Source: Metellina segmentata
Taxonomy: Eukaryota; Arthropoda; Arachnida; Araneae; Tetragnathidae
Assembly (NCBI GenBank): GCA_947359465.1
Contig: OX375872.1
Coordinates: 141,495,608-141,559,607 of the forward strand
Direction of reading: 5' to 3'
Length of the DNA: 64,000 nt
Part shown: in pieces, positions 35,701 to 50,400 of the stretch
Layout of the letters: each line of letters opens with the position of its first letter
Position numbering within the stretch: position 1 is the first letter of the stretch
The notes under the pieces: generated by a model
What the model saw: only the letters and a program-made list of their open reading frames with translations
Database searches by the model: none
What the model was told of the DNA's origin: nothing
Program-made: the position numbers and the translations under genes

Positions 35701-37907
35701 GGTTGGCGTGGAAGTTTGGAGAGTGGGGTGCCAGCTCAGGTGTTGCTTCGTCATCTGACCGTGGTTCAAAATTACGAGGTGTTGTCCTCGGATCTTTCCC
35801 TTAAGGGACTGATCCCGGACCGTCGTCAATAACCCGTTGTGTTGCTCTAGTACGACGTTAACTAAAATTACCAATTACCCGGTGATTGCTACGAATTCCC
35901 ATTTGGTTTGCATCGCAAACCAAATGGAACCGTCCATACCACACCAACGTCAGGACTTTCGGTAACGACAAATTTAAGGTGCACCAGCCGCTTCTTCCCC
36001 ATACGCTTACAAACATCAATGTTCTGATCCGTATTCGAACTAGGAACCTTCCTATATGGAGGGCCGACCAACCGGTATAGTGGTTAAGGTGTTAGCCTCT
36101 AGATCGGAAGGTTCCTGGTTCGAATCCGGGTCCGGGCATGGATGTTTGTAAGCGTATGGTGTAGAGGCGACTGGTGCACCTTAAATCTGTCGTGGCCGAA
36201 AGTCCTCACGTTGGGTTGGTGTGGAAGTTTGGAGAGTGGGGTGCCAGCTCAGGTGATGCTTCGTCATCTGACCGTGGTTCAAAATTACGAGGTGTTGTCC
36301 TCGAATCTTTCCCTTAAGGGACTGATTCCGGACCGTTGTCAATAGCCCGTTGTGTTGCTCTAGTACGACGTTAACTAAAACTACCTTACCTTACCTTACC
36401 TTCCATTCATGCAGAATAATCCCTAAAACTTATATATCTACTTACAAATTACTAAGGATGAGTATTCTCTGCATTGTAGGCACTGCAGAAAAACGTACAG
36501 CTGTATTAAAAGCATTATTTGAAGAAAGAAGCTTGTTTTCTTGGTGTCAGTGATAGGTCAAGTCAGTTCAGTTTTTTACATGACAGATATGTGATAATTT
36601 TGATAGTGAGTAGGGGCAAAATGTAAAGTTTCCAAAGGCTTTTATGCATAGTATGATGAATTTCTAATTTCGTTTTAGTTTCTGTTTATCACTTAGACTA
36701 ATGAATTGTTTTTGTTTCAGCTTCAACTTTTGAACAGTTACAGTATGAAATAACGCATTTGGGACTTCTTGTAAATGTCGCCTTTGTTGGTGATCAGTTG
36801 GATACTATTGTGGAGAAACGTACAGCTGATAGTAAAAATACCTTGTTTTTCCATAGAAAACCCATGTCATTAAGCAGTATTGGACAGTTTGTACATGTTA
36901 CATTTCCAAATTGTGAAGATGACGCTTCTTCTGAATGTGGATTTGAAATTTATCAATTAGAAAAAGTAAGCTCCTAAATTTTCATTGATGATGGGGGTTA
37001 AATTTGACTCCTTTGTAAAGTCCTAAGTAGACACAAACTTGATCAAATATGACCACTGTGTCATAATACCCAACCAATCTAAGGAGACTGAGAAAATCCT
37101 CAATTCCTCATAAATCAAATGACTTCTTTATGTATACATGTTATATGCATTTAAAACCTGTAAATCTTCAAGTCCACATTTATTTCATTTTGCACAGATA
37201 AGTGTTACATGTGTATAACCTGTGATGATCATATTCAATTGTTTATACATTACACATAATAATTTCCAATTTAAAAAGATTACACATTTTAAGTGTGGTT
37301 TCACTCAAAGTGGACACTCAAGAGTGTTTTTGACATGTGTGCTCTTACTTTTACCCTTTGACATTCTTTATAATGAAATAGCCACACCTATTGGTTGAAA
37401 GAATCCTTGGCACGATTCTATTGGTTAAGGAGCCATGCAAGGAAAGCGTTTTATGGTGGAATAATGCATTAGGACCATTCCATGAAACATCAACCTACTA
37501 TTTGATTTTTCAAATTATTAATTTGTTTGACTTCATAATAAGTTAATGAAATTTGTAAAATTACATCTGGAAAAACTGTAGCTTGTTGTAGGCTCTTTAA
37601 AACCAAGTGGCAATATTTGATGGGATGGAGATAAGAGCAGTGATTTTAACTGTTCTAATGCATGTTATTTTGGTTCTATGGGTGTGAAAGTTGTATTAGT
37701 TGCTTGCTATGTGAAAGTTGTATTAAAACTTCATACTAACTATTTTATTCCATCCTAAAACATCATATTTTCAATTTCATTGCTAAAATATACATGATTC
37801 AGAGAAACCAATTATTAATCAGAAAATTAATTGTTTCAAAATATGAAATGCACTTATAACAGCTTTAAAAATAATATATATATAATAATGTAACATATTA
37901 TAATGTG

Positions 37908-37940
<33 letters not shown>

Positions 37941-38629
37941 ATGTGCGTGTAATTTAGTGAAATCGGAACTAAAAATCTGGGTCTTGATTATACTTACCTG
38001 AAGCACATAATCTTGTATCATATTTATGTCTAAGTATGTTAATTGCCTTGATCAATAAGTAGCTCAATTAACTAGAGTTCTTGGTAGATAATTTATTTGA
38101 GCAGATAAATGACATTTTTTACATTCTGTTGATTTTTATTTTTTACTTTTTGAGAAATAAAAATTAACCACCATGACCCTTTAACAACATTGATATCAGA
38201 TAATTTTTAATCTAAGTTACTTGTTTTATTTCAAAAGAAAAATCAATTTTAGTATATTGGTCTGTTCTAATTCCGTTATGATTATGTACCTTACTATTTA
38301 AGTATGATTCTTTCTTTTTAGATAGTATGGTCCAAAATAAGAACTCATGCGCCTCAAGCTTTCACTGTTCTGCAGTCTATATCCTTCTCACAAGCGGAGT
38401 ACTTAGCACTATTAAGAAGTTACATGCAAGTAAAAAATCGTGGCTTTAGTGTGTACAACATTGCATGTCGCTGGGTAAGGGAGAATATTTTCATTTGGGA
38501 TAAATGGATTCCATTTGACCATAGAAACAAAACCACACTTTACATTGGTGGAATTTTCCCTATTACAGGGATTTATTGGAGGCAAAAGAGTGTAATAAAA
38601 GGTTTGTTTCTATATACTTTTGTTTCCTT

Positions 38630-38668
<39 letters not shown>

Positions 38669-41600
38669 CTTTTTTACTTCTTCATAAGCTTGCTTTTTTA
38701 CTTCTTCATAAGCTTGCTTTTTTACTTCTTCATAAGCTTGCTTTTTTACTTCTTCATAAGCTTGCTTTTTTACTTTTTATTCTTAAGCTTTAATACATAC
38801 TGAGAAATAGTAATGAACTTGTTCGATATTTATAAGAACAGAAAGTAATAAGTAGCTACATATATTAAAAAAAAAAAATTATAAATATGGATAAAGGCTA
38901 TTTTTTATAAAACTTCCTTGTAAGCAACATTTTTCATTCACTCCTCTGGCTGCAGAATCATGAGGCTGTCAGGTGAGCTTGCATGAGAACAGGCTGCATA
39001 GAACTGGCTAGGGTCATTTTATTAAATGAAGGGTTGCAAACACAAAGGATTTTTAGAGAAAGATGGTTGAAATAAAAAGGTTTGGAAAGCCCATTTTCAT
39101 GTCAACTAGATGGAATTTAAAAGAAAGTGCAATTCAATGTCTTTTGCATGCGTTAAACGTTCTTTTAATTGCTTTTTATTTATTAATGGTAGCGTCGTTA
39201 CTCAAATGTCTAATTGCAATTAATTTATAAGGAACGTAGAACCCCTTTTCACAAAAATAGATTTCATACCTCTATGAAATAAACATGACATTTCGTTGTG
39301 ACATCATGGCACCAGTTACACTTAAAACGATAAAATAGGCCTTTCCCCAGGCTGTATAATGACTGCATTCATTATACACCAACAGATGGCAAGGGTATAA
39401 AACAACAGTAAAAAGCCCATTGAGGCACCAGTGACAAACATGAAGTAAGATGGGAATAGGAAAAACACTATCTTGGGAAAATAGAGTAAGCTATGAGAAA
39501 TTATCTGCATATTTTTATGTATGTGGGAGATGACACAAATACAACATTTGTCAAGATAAGAATCGTAGAGTGTCCCATTTAGCAACAAAATGTAATGGCA
39601 AAATAGCTAAAAATATTGAAAGTAGAGAAAAAAAACGAATCTAGATAGTGCAACTCTTTCCTTTTCCTATCTTAAAACCAAGCTAAACTTTTGTTGCATA
39701 TTTCCTTCAAGTGTTTACATTAATGAGTCATAAATCAATGGTGTTTAATATTACTCTTTCCTGTGTTTATATTACTGTTTCCTGTATATGTATTCTTATC
39801 AGCGTAATTGTCTGATGCAATCCTTTTCATGATATGCATGGGTTTAGGTCTTAGATCTCTTAGGAGTCAGAATTTTGACATTGTTCTTGACATAGTGATC
39901 AGTCAGTGGTATTTGGATTTTATATAAATATACTAGCCACTGCATGGCCAGCACGGCGTTGCCCCTTGGCAGTTCTTTTCGGGAAGTCGGGTGTGACCAC
40001 TGCTTGCTAACCATCTAGAAATTGCTATGAATTCATAGCCTATTGGATAATAGACATAATAGGGTTGCCTATGGTGTTGGTTATATAAAAAAGTATAAAT
40101 ATAAAATTGAAAATATAAATATTTTATTGAAAAATTATTGATTAAAAGAAAATCAAACATATATCATTAAATTCATTTTAAAATGTTCTAGATTAAATTT
40201 TAAAATTCGCCTTGACCCTAAAATTGCCAAAAATTCGAACTACCTGTGTGCCAAATCCCATTACTGTAAGTGCAATAGATTTGTAAGGACTTTGCATGCA
40301 AGAAACAAACACTTCCTTTTATAATATTAGAGATATACAGGGTGACCTGTTAAGTTCCTTTATGCCCTTTAATTTTGAAACCGTGTGTCTCGTAGAGTCA
40401 AGGTAGTAATGTGTACCTATGTAAAGTGACCATGCTGAATTTATTGAGACAGCTTACAGTGCTCCTAGTGGCAAAATAAGGAAGTTAAAAAATAACTAAA
40501 AAACTAAAGGAGATTGGCCAAAAAGTTCAAATAGAAAAATGCTCGTAATACAGTAATAAAGGCACAGAAAAAGTTTCATGGAGTTATCTGTAAAACTGGC
40601 AGAGATATTTGCGATTGAAATTTGAACTATACCATGCCTTGAAAAGGGGGCCGTCCTGAAATTGAAAAATGTGTTCTCCGGTGTTATTCAGTTTTTCTGA
40701 GTTAAGCTACGACTAATTTGAATTAAACGGGGGGAAAATAAACAGATAAATAAAAAAAACATCTGAAAAACGCAATTTGGAAAATAAAAAAATGACAGTC
40801 CGAAATCACAATTTTCGCGCAACAACTAAAATACACTATTAAAAACCTCTCGACCATACAGCCACGAACGAAGATTTACTATTTAATAATTTTATCCTGA
40901 TAAACTTTGGGGCAGTGTGATGGACATATCAGATAAAACCACACGTGGCAGTGTTCTTACTTCATACAGTATGCTGTGAGTCAATGCTGATTTTCACTAA
41001 TAGGCAGTATTGCGAGATGGTGCTTCTCTGGTGAATGCCAACGCAACACAGTCCAGGCTGCACAGACTTATGCCGTTCGGTTCCAAATGGTCCACATCCA
41101 GCTTCGGCAACCACTGGAAACGTTGTTCGATGTCTCTGACACAGGCAGCACTAGAAGTTGAACTTGTTCGGGCAGACCACGTATGCATAGTAGAATACCA
41201 GCAGAAGACATACTGGCATACGCTTTAGCCTATCCCTACAGCAGTACAAGACAAATCAGCAACCAGACTGGCTTAGTACAAAGCTAAGTATGGCAAATAC
41301 TACACGACAGTGGTGCACATCCCTACAATGCAATTCCACAACAAGGATTGTTACAGGGAGACCAACAGCAACGCTATGGTTGGTCAATCGGGCATTGAAC
41401 GAATTGGAGGTTAGGCCAGAATTTTTTTTCTCCAACATATGGTCGGACGAGGCTAAGTTTCACCAAAACGGGATGCTGAACTGACACAACACTCATTTCT
41501 GGGCACTAGAAAATCCCTCATGGGGAGTTTCCGTCAGACAGCAGGTGCAATGGTCCATGAATGTGTGGTGTGATATTTGTAAGGATCGTCTAATAACCCG

Positions 41601-44600
41601 TGTTTTATGTGACTGTTCACTAAATGGACTGAAATACCTCTAGCTGTTACAAGATGTGTTACCTGACTTTATCGATGCTATTCCTCTGGCGTTCTTGTCT
41701 TCCCTGTGATTCCAACATGATAGCACCTCGCCGCACAAACTGCACGCAATGCGACAGTTTCTTAAGAACAGATTTGGCCAACAGGTAATCGGCTGTGTTG
41801 AATGGCCTCCACGATCACCAGATTACCCCACTCTATTTCTTAATTTGGGGTTACATCAAAGATTGGGTGTATGAAACTCTCCGTTGATCTGCAGCAGCGT
41901 ATCATCGATATCTGTGCTAATGTCACACCACTGATGATAAGGAATGTGCATGCCTGCGTGTTTGATCGGATACAAATGTGTATTGTAGCCGATGGTGACC
42001 TTTTTGAACACACTCGCCATGTTTTTGTTTAGCAATAAATTTCTTGCTGTTGCTCATTTGTGTCTTATTTTCCAATGTGCCACACTGACTAACACGCATT
42101 TGTTTCTGACGTTTTTGCATCTCCCTCAAAGTTTATCAGGATAAAATAAATTAAGTAGTAAATCTTCGTTTGTGGACATAGTTTTCTATGAAATCACAAA
42201 TGATGTAACAAAACATAGTTTTCTATGAAATCACAAATGATGTAACAAAACATGTACCGCACTCTGATTGACTTTTTGTGCTAACTTTTCAGCCTGCGAA
42301 GCGGTGTCAAAAATCAAAGCAGTAAAAACTGGTCAATTTCAGTTTCACCGACTTATATATCATGTAATATTGATACTTTAAAACTGATGCTTACTAGCAT
42401 TGAATGTGAGTAATTTAATCCAATTTCCTCTTCTATTTCACTAAAACCATGAGGAAAAGTGTTTTAAAAATACCTTTTACAATTATGAGACATTGGCAAT
42501 GTGAAAAACCTTGGATATAGCTTGACATAAAATTACAATTTTGTTATATAGAGAGTTGTAAAAGATTTGTTAAGACAATATCTCTACAGAGCTTCAAAGA
42601 AATGAAACGGAAATGATTTTGTTTCAAAAGAAAGCACACCTGATGATTCACATTTCTTAAACTAAATATACCTCAAAATTTTGTATTTTTTCAATATCTG
42701 TATAGCAGTCTTAAAATTATTCCAAATTACAGATCTATATTCCAGTCCCAATCTAAAATAAGTAGTAAACAACAAAATCATTTTAATTTTTCAAAGATTT
42801 CTTAATCGAACCAAGTGTTTGCAGTATGCATATTTTATAATTGATCTTTTGTGGTGGTTAAAGAAAAAACCTGAATCATAATTTATACCCTAAACCAGGG
42901 TCGGTGAACTGCAGCTCGCAAGCCAAATGCAGCTCTTTGGTTTCGTACATTTTGCTCTGAAGTAAAGTTAAAAATTAAAATTAAACTATCACAGTTTCAT
43001 TCATAAAATGTTTTAAGGGTTTTATTCACTCAATGGTTTTATTTGTAGACCGCTATGAAAAAAAACTACAGAAGGCAGACTCTTTTAATTTCAATATTTG
43101 GGATGTCTTTTGGACTCCTATCTTGAGTTGAAAAAAATCGCATTTGATATCTTCTCAGTATCTTCTGTATATTTATGTGAGCAATCATTTACGAACAGGA
43201 ATTTAAATTGAGAAGCCAAATTACTGATGTCATCTTATAATTGTTGCCCTAAATAAAACACGACAAGTTACAAACGGGACATGCAGAAACTTTCTGTGGA
43301 AATGCAAGCTTATTGCTCATAATGATTGAAACCAATTAGAGCAATTTTGGGGACTTTTTCGTAATTTAATAAAGATATAATTAGTATTATAAATATTATT
43401 TGTTACATAATACTTTGTTTTCCTTATTTGTATAAATATATTTATGGATATCGAATAATTTTTAAATTGTGAGGGACAGGTTTGACTCTTCCATGTCAAA
43501 ATTTTGCCAACCCCTTCCCTCAACCAACAAAATTCCTTTTTTTTAATAATGGCTCATTGTTGATGTAGTAAGTAAATTTTCGACTTGTTATGTTTAAATT
43601 ATTTATTAAATTTTTTTTAATTTTCTTTTCTATAGCTGCTTTTATGGCTGCTGATGCCATAAATAAAAATAATTCTGTGCTATCTAACTACCACCTAGAT
43701 ATATTGACTCAAGATGGGCAATGTGCTGCAGATGAGGTAATGAAAAGCTTTATTAGTTATGTGACGAATGCTACATACAGCACAATGGTTGGTATTTTAG
43801 GTAAGATATATTTCTTACATTAGGCTTTTACGTAATTTGAGATTGTTTTTAAAATTATTGATATGTCTTTAGATAGACTGTATTCAGTAAAGGATTTTCA
43901 GTTCTATGGGTTTGTTTTATTGCAGGTCCTGCCTGCTCTGACACTGTAGAACCAATTGCTGGTGTAGCCAAGCATTTCAATACGATCATAATCAGTTACA
44001 GTGCAGAAGGGGCTCTGTTTAGCAACAGAGAAAAGTATCCATACTTCTTTCGTACAATTCCTGAGAATAATCAGTTTCGGTAAAATTCGAAAAATGTTTT
44101 CAATTATAAAATATTTTTGCATTGAAAATTAGATAATAAAATGTTTATTTAATTTATTATTGCTTTAGGAGTGTCTACTTCAAATTATTTAAACAACTGG
44201 GATTTTCAAGGGTAGCTGCTTTAACTGAAGATGGACAAAAGTATTCTGAATACATATCTCATTTACAAGATTCAATGCAAGAGTCAGGAATGACTTTTAT
44301 AGTTAACCGAAAGTTTCCAAGGGAAAGAGAAAACTTGAATATGACTTTCTATTTAAAGGAATTGAAAAAAAAAGGCGCTAAAATAATAATTGGAGACTTC
44401 TATGATTATGCTGCCAGAGCTGTTATGTGTGCTGCTTATGAATTGGTAAGTTTCAGTATTGAAACATGTATGAATGGAATTTGTTCAACTAAGGATAATG
44501 TATACAAGTCTTGAAGAATAAGTTAATTATATTTTGAAATTTACTAAAATGACATTTACACCATACTTATATCAAGTATATTTCTACTTGGTAAGAATTT

Positions 44601-47362
44601 GAAAAACAGCTGTGAAATATGGTATAGCACAGCAGTAAATTTTTTTAAACAATGCTATTGCTACTTTCCCTTTGATTTTGAACATTAAAGTTAAATAGAC
44701 AAGCTTCACTTTCTTACAATTGCCTTCTTTTTATTCCACTTTTGACGCAAAATGGCAGAATTTTAATATTGAATTGGTTCAGTGGTATTTTTAGATCAAT
44801 ACAAAATGACAATTAGAGATTCTTTCAGTTAAATTAAAGTTTAATTACTATTTACAGATAGAAAAAATTACATATTAATACAAATCGAGATTAATCAAAT
44901 TAAGAACACTTAGGTTCTTTCAAAATCGAATCGAGTCGAACTTCAACTAATCAACTGACAAAAGCTGCAGGTGTGGGAGAGCAGGAAAGGCGCACTACGC
45001 CAGCGCCATCTAAGAATTAAAATAATTTCCACAACTTATGTTAAGAATTTTAATTTTTGTGTTTCCTATTGAGCTTCACAACCTGCACATGGCATTTTTA
45101 ATGACTTATCGTCTAGCCCAGGGGTTCTCAAAGTGTGTGCTGTGGCACCCTGGGGTGCCACATAGAGAGATTAGGGATGCTGCATAGCGGCCTTGAAGCA
45201 GTTGCTATTATAAGGAGCAAATATTGTTCAAAAATTAATGTCGTAAAAGAAATGCGAGTAGCTGTATCAAACTTATTATTACATCGTTCGAAAATAAAAG
45301 AAATACGAGTAGCTGTATCACTAGCATATCGCGAGTAGGTGTATCTTAATTCCACCATTTGAACAATTGTTCAGTGAGCACAGCAGGCTCACCCGTAGCA
45401 CTAAACACACACATTTAACTCCAAGAGCATGTTGAAGGTTATTTTATTTGTTTTATTTAAATTTTCACCTACACCTATGTTTTCCTATCAAGTACAATTT
45501 AAAGTATTTGTGTTAATTTTAAATATGAGTTGTATTAATTATGTCTATGTTCTTGGCACTTACTTCTCCAATTTCTTCTTCAAAGTCATTCAAATATGAA
45601 ATACATGTAATAGATATAATATAACCATAGATAGATTTTTCATGACGAGAGTGCCGTGAGAAAATTCTAATCCTGTTAAGGGTGCCATGACTTGGATAGG
45701 TTTGGGAACCCCTGGTTTAGCCTGTTGCTGGACCATTAAATCCCATATTGTGCCTTGAACAAATACAGACAGCTTTTAAAGTATTAATCATTTCAGCCCT
45801 GTAATCTTTGATTTAAATTTAATTGACTGTCCAGTTCATATTAGGTCTATCTCATTTCTTCAATATTTCCACTTCACAGTAATGTCACATTGTTTAATGG
45901 TACAACTTAAGAACATAGAAAGTTTATTAAGTGTTTGTTTTTATGTTTGCCTGTGAAATATTGCTCTTATAAATTTCAAAAGTAACATGTTTCGTTTTTT
46001 ATGCTAACATATTTTTTCACTCGTTAAGTTTTATATTCAAGCTGAATTCAATAAACAGGTTTTAAAAACTTAACACAAATGCATTACTTTTATGTGTATG
46101 CACTGTATCTTCTTCTCATCTTAAATCTTGGTTTAGAAAAATCTTGTTAAAACTAATCCCATGAAATTAGCTCTATGACTACGTTAGTCAGGACTTAACT
46201 TAGTCTTTTTTACTATATTGTTTAACAAATACTTGGCACTGAAAGCTATTATACATTTTAGGAAATGACTGCAGCTCATGGATATGTGTGGTTCCTTCCT
46301 TTGTGGTTTACAAATAATTGGTATGACACAAACACCCATAATTTAGCAGCTTCTGAAGAATTTGAGCGGGTCTCCTGTTCAACTGAACAAATGGTGGAAG
46401 CTATTAATGGACACATGAGTCTTGCTTATAAATTTTATGCTGATCCTGATAGTATAATGCAGGAAAACGAAAGGGTTGGTAAATGGCGTGCACAATATGA
46501 AGACAATTCCCAAAGAGAGGTAAGTTTGACATTTTTATTTTTCCTGGTGCACCATAAATGGGCCCCGTTGTCTCAATGGGTTTTCAGACTGTAAGTTGGT
46601 TGGTGGTGCAAGTTCAATTTCTTTCTTATATTTCTTTCTTCCATGTTGGTAAAACTTACCTTATGTGTATGTCTATTACTTGATGTCATCTGTCTTATGT
46701 TTAGCACAGCTTGATCATATATGGCTATTGTGCCTTAAAACTCAGCCAACCTACAGGGTGCTTAATCTAACTATGTATTGTTAGGAGCTGTCCAAAATAT
46801 TTATCATGGATCACAGCAGTGAACCTCAATATTTAAGAATGTTATCAATTTTGCATGACCTTAGTTTCATGTGAAATAAAATTTCTATCACAACATCCTG
46901 TTCTGTGACAATGTTTACATTCTTACAATAATTGAAGCTTTTTCATGCTTAAACACATGCTTTCATTTTCCAAATATTTAAGCATCTCTCACTTACCCTG
47001 GCAAGAAACATATAATTTTGTATGCTTTTATAGATTTTATAAAAAATTTCAGATTGATCTCTCTTTTGACAGAAACTTGAAAATCAAATTACAATTGGAG
47101 TAATTATTTTATAATCTAGAATAATTATTTTTCTATAGAAACCCAATCCTTAATTCAGTGAAGCTTTAATTTTAATCTTTATCAAAATTCAACTATATCT
47201 TATATTATTTTATTGTCATTAGAATTGTAAAATATACTGTAAATAAAAAGTAGCAGCAGTGAAACCAAATTAGTGCATTACTAAAGATGGTAAAATGAGA
47301 ATTAAGTTTCAATGTGTAAGCATGCTTGTTATCCCTAATGTTCAATCTGACTTTTACTATGC

Positions 47363-47408
<46 letters not shown>

Positions 47409-50400
47409 CCTTTGGTTTCACATTTTTATATTAGATAATTATTATATTTTGTACTTGTCCTATCACAGCTAAAATCAAGCTAAACCAGTACTTTTTTTAT
47501 TCATTTTTTCCACTATGACAGTAAAAATTTATCTTTATGAACCAGTAGAAAAACATACATTAGGATTGGATGACAAAAATGAGTCTTGATTTTTAAAAAA
47601 TTATACTCTTCTTTTGTGTCATCAAATCTTTCCTTGTATGTATTTGTTACTTGACATAGTCTTTTGAATTTTGTTTGTCCAAGTATGGCCTTTGTGACAC
47701 AAAACCCGAAATGGAAAAAAATAATTATCTTCTAATTTAAAATCAATGCCAGATCAAACACTTAACCCTCTGAATCCGGAGGCAGACGAAAGCTCGGTAC
47801 AGTTGTGTCCTGGGGTTTGTTTACTAATGAGTCTGTGAAATGGACTGGCCCGTTTTCACTACTTTCATGGGTGGTCCTTAAAGCATCAGTGGTCTATTGT
47901 GGATTGAGTGCCAATTTGAGCCTCTCCACCTCTAAGCATGGGGATAGCATAGAGGAGAGGGGAAGGTGCTAGCTATCGCGAAAGAAATGAAAGAGGGTAT
48001 ATTGCGTCTGGTTGGGCTGTTTCTTTCTCTACGATATTTCGTCAGTTACGTTTCAGTTGACTACCTGAAGTTCTGTTCTTTCTTAGTGTAATAACCGCTT
48101 ATTAAGGAATCATTATAGCACTTTTACTTACGTGCTTCTACTCGCCACTTATGTTTGATACTTTTGAATTGTTTGCGCTGGTTTCAATCGGTTTAATCAG
48201 CCTTCGTGATATAAAAAATTATCAGAGACAAATCAAAGTACTTTCAGTGATATATATTGAGTAGTAGTTTACAGATATTAAATCCGCTTATTGTTTGCAA
48301 TATCATATCTAATAATTATTGAATTAAATAGTAGGTTTCAATTGTTTCCATAAATTTTGTACTTCACTTTAACTAGACTTTAGACTTTTACAAGTAATAA
48401 ATGTTGATAATCGCTATTCGATGCACATTTTTTCAATAAATTTTAATATTTTACTCTAAAAGTTACAAATTTTGTACTGGCTGATTTTTATCTGATTAAC
48501 TTAAAAGAATCTATCAAAGATTAAGAAATCTTTTATTTTCTAAGTATATTGAACATCAAAATTGCAGAATTCACGTTTCTTTAATCTAAATGAAGCCTTA
48601 ACTCTTCATTGTCAAAACAAAATGGTAGAATGGAACAATGTTTTATTTATATATAATCAGTCTAATATTATATGAGAGAAATATTCCAATAATTTATTCT
48701 TACAAACTTGATGGTAAACAATCTTTCAATAATAGATTTAGACAGACAAGTGAATTCTCTATGTTCTTAGGCCAAAAGCTCTTTATCCTCAGATAGCCAA
48801 GTTTTAAGTTCAGAGTGCGATAAGGTCAACAGAAAAACCTTTAGCGGTATAACAAAGTCTTGAGCGTCAGGTGATGAAGGGGGATGCAGTCAAAGTTGAT
48901 GCTGTTAGAAAAGACCCTACAAAGGTCATAGACAAGCCTATCACTTCAGTAAGATCTTAGAAAATACCAGAGCTGAAAATACCAGTGACTACAGAATTTA
49001 AAAACGCACAAGAATTAAAAAAGTTTGAAAGTTTTTTTTTAATTGTATATATATATATGTGTGGCTTTCTAAACAAGAATTATAGAAAAGGAAACATTTT
49101 AAAACATAATAGATTATAATTCAAATATATATATTTGATATCTAATTTGCAGTTTTAGCATGTTAAGAATAGATGTTTTTTTTTTTTTTGTTACTGGTCA
49201 TATCTGGGGATTTGCGCTACAGCTGAAATTTTATTGCGATGGAGAGAGCAGGAAAAGTTTTACTTCTAGTTTTCAATCATCTTTCGACGCATGACCGATG
49301 ACATCAATGTTTATGGGGAGTAAATATTCATATAAAAATTTATTATTTACAGTAACCAAAATGATTTTCTAAAATCAAATGGGAACTTCACTTTTATGTG
49401 AATACTAAAAGGGGTAAAAAAAAATTGAGACTAGCGATATTAACTTTACTTGATAAAAAAATACGATGGTTACTTAATGTCTTCCTCTTATCTATTTTAG
49501 AATCCTAAAATTGTGATTTTTAAAGAGAATTAAAATATTGGCAGCAAGAAAAAGAACAACCTATGTAACAAGTACTTTCCCTACCAGAATAATTTCCGAT
49601 ATAATTCGTAAGGATTGACAGGAGTTTTATTTAGTTCAAAATATTATGAAAATGGTAATGGTAATATTAGTTAACGTCGTACTAGAGCAACACAACGGGC
49701 TATTGACGATGGTCCGGGATCAATCCCTTGAGGGAAAAATACGAGGACAACACCTCGTAATTTTGAACCACAGTCAGATGATGAAGCAACACCTGAGCTG
49801 GCACCCCATTCTCCAAACTTCCACACAAACCCAATGTGAAAACTTTCGACCACAACAGATTTAAGGTGCACCAGCTGCCTCTACACCATACGCTTACAAA
49901 CATCCGGACCCGGATTCGAAACAGGAACCTTCCAATCTAGAGGCTAACACCTTAACCACTAATATCGGTTAGTCGGCTTTTTGAAAGCAGAGTATTAAGA
50001 TTTTTTTCATAATGTACTGAGCCTATTGAATTGTGTCGGTAAAGCAAATATTCATTTCTCACAAAGAATGCAAGACAAAAGTATTCATAAATTGTTATAG
50101 TTTCTGAAGTCTGAGTTGCATGCTGATAAATATTCAGGACATAACTTTTACTACAAAAAAAAAATGATTTCAGATACTAGGAGTTACGTAAAATTATTCC
50201 GTTTTCAGAAATATGTTCTAGAAAACACGTATTTTCCAAAAAATTATATTATAAATGTTGATTTTATAATTTTTTCTATCATTCTTACTACTGGAAAAAT
50301 CCACCAATTTGAAAATAGAAGTGTGAAAGAATTTTTTGAGAATCGGTACTTCCACACTTTGAATGACTTCTCCAAATGCAAAAGGCACCGCAGCCCTTTG

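Larger units (their letters stand above)
35550..36400 (+). mobile_element. Compound SINE A insertion in VKR intron 4
   Basis: Two full plus-strand SINE A copies surround an inverted third piece, all within one 12-bp target duplication ttccattcatgc (35538-35549 and 36401-36412). The last copy ends in an (ACCTT)n tail. Confidence 0.88.

Noticed and set aside
38576..38803. 75-residue open frame with RERERE and SLLFYFFI repeats
   Set aside because: It reads through the exon 6 donor into the (GA)n tract and minisatellite; splicing at 38601 keeps the VKR frame, and repeat translations are artefacts.
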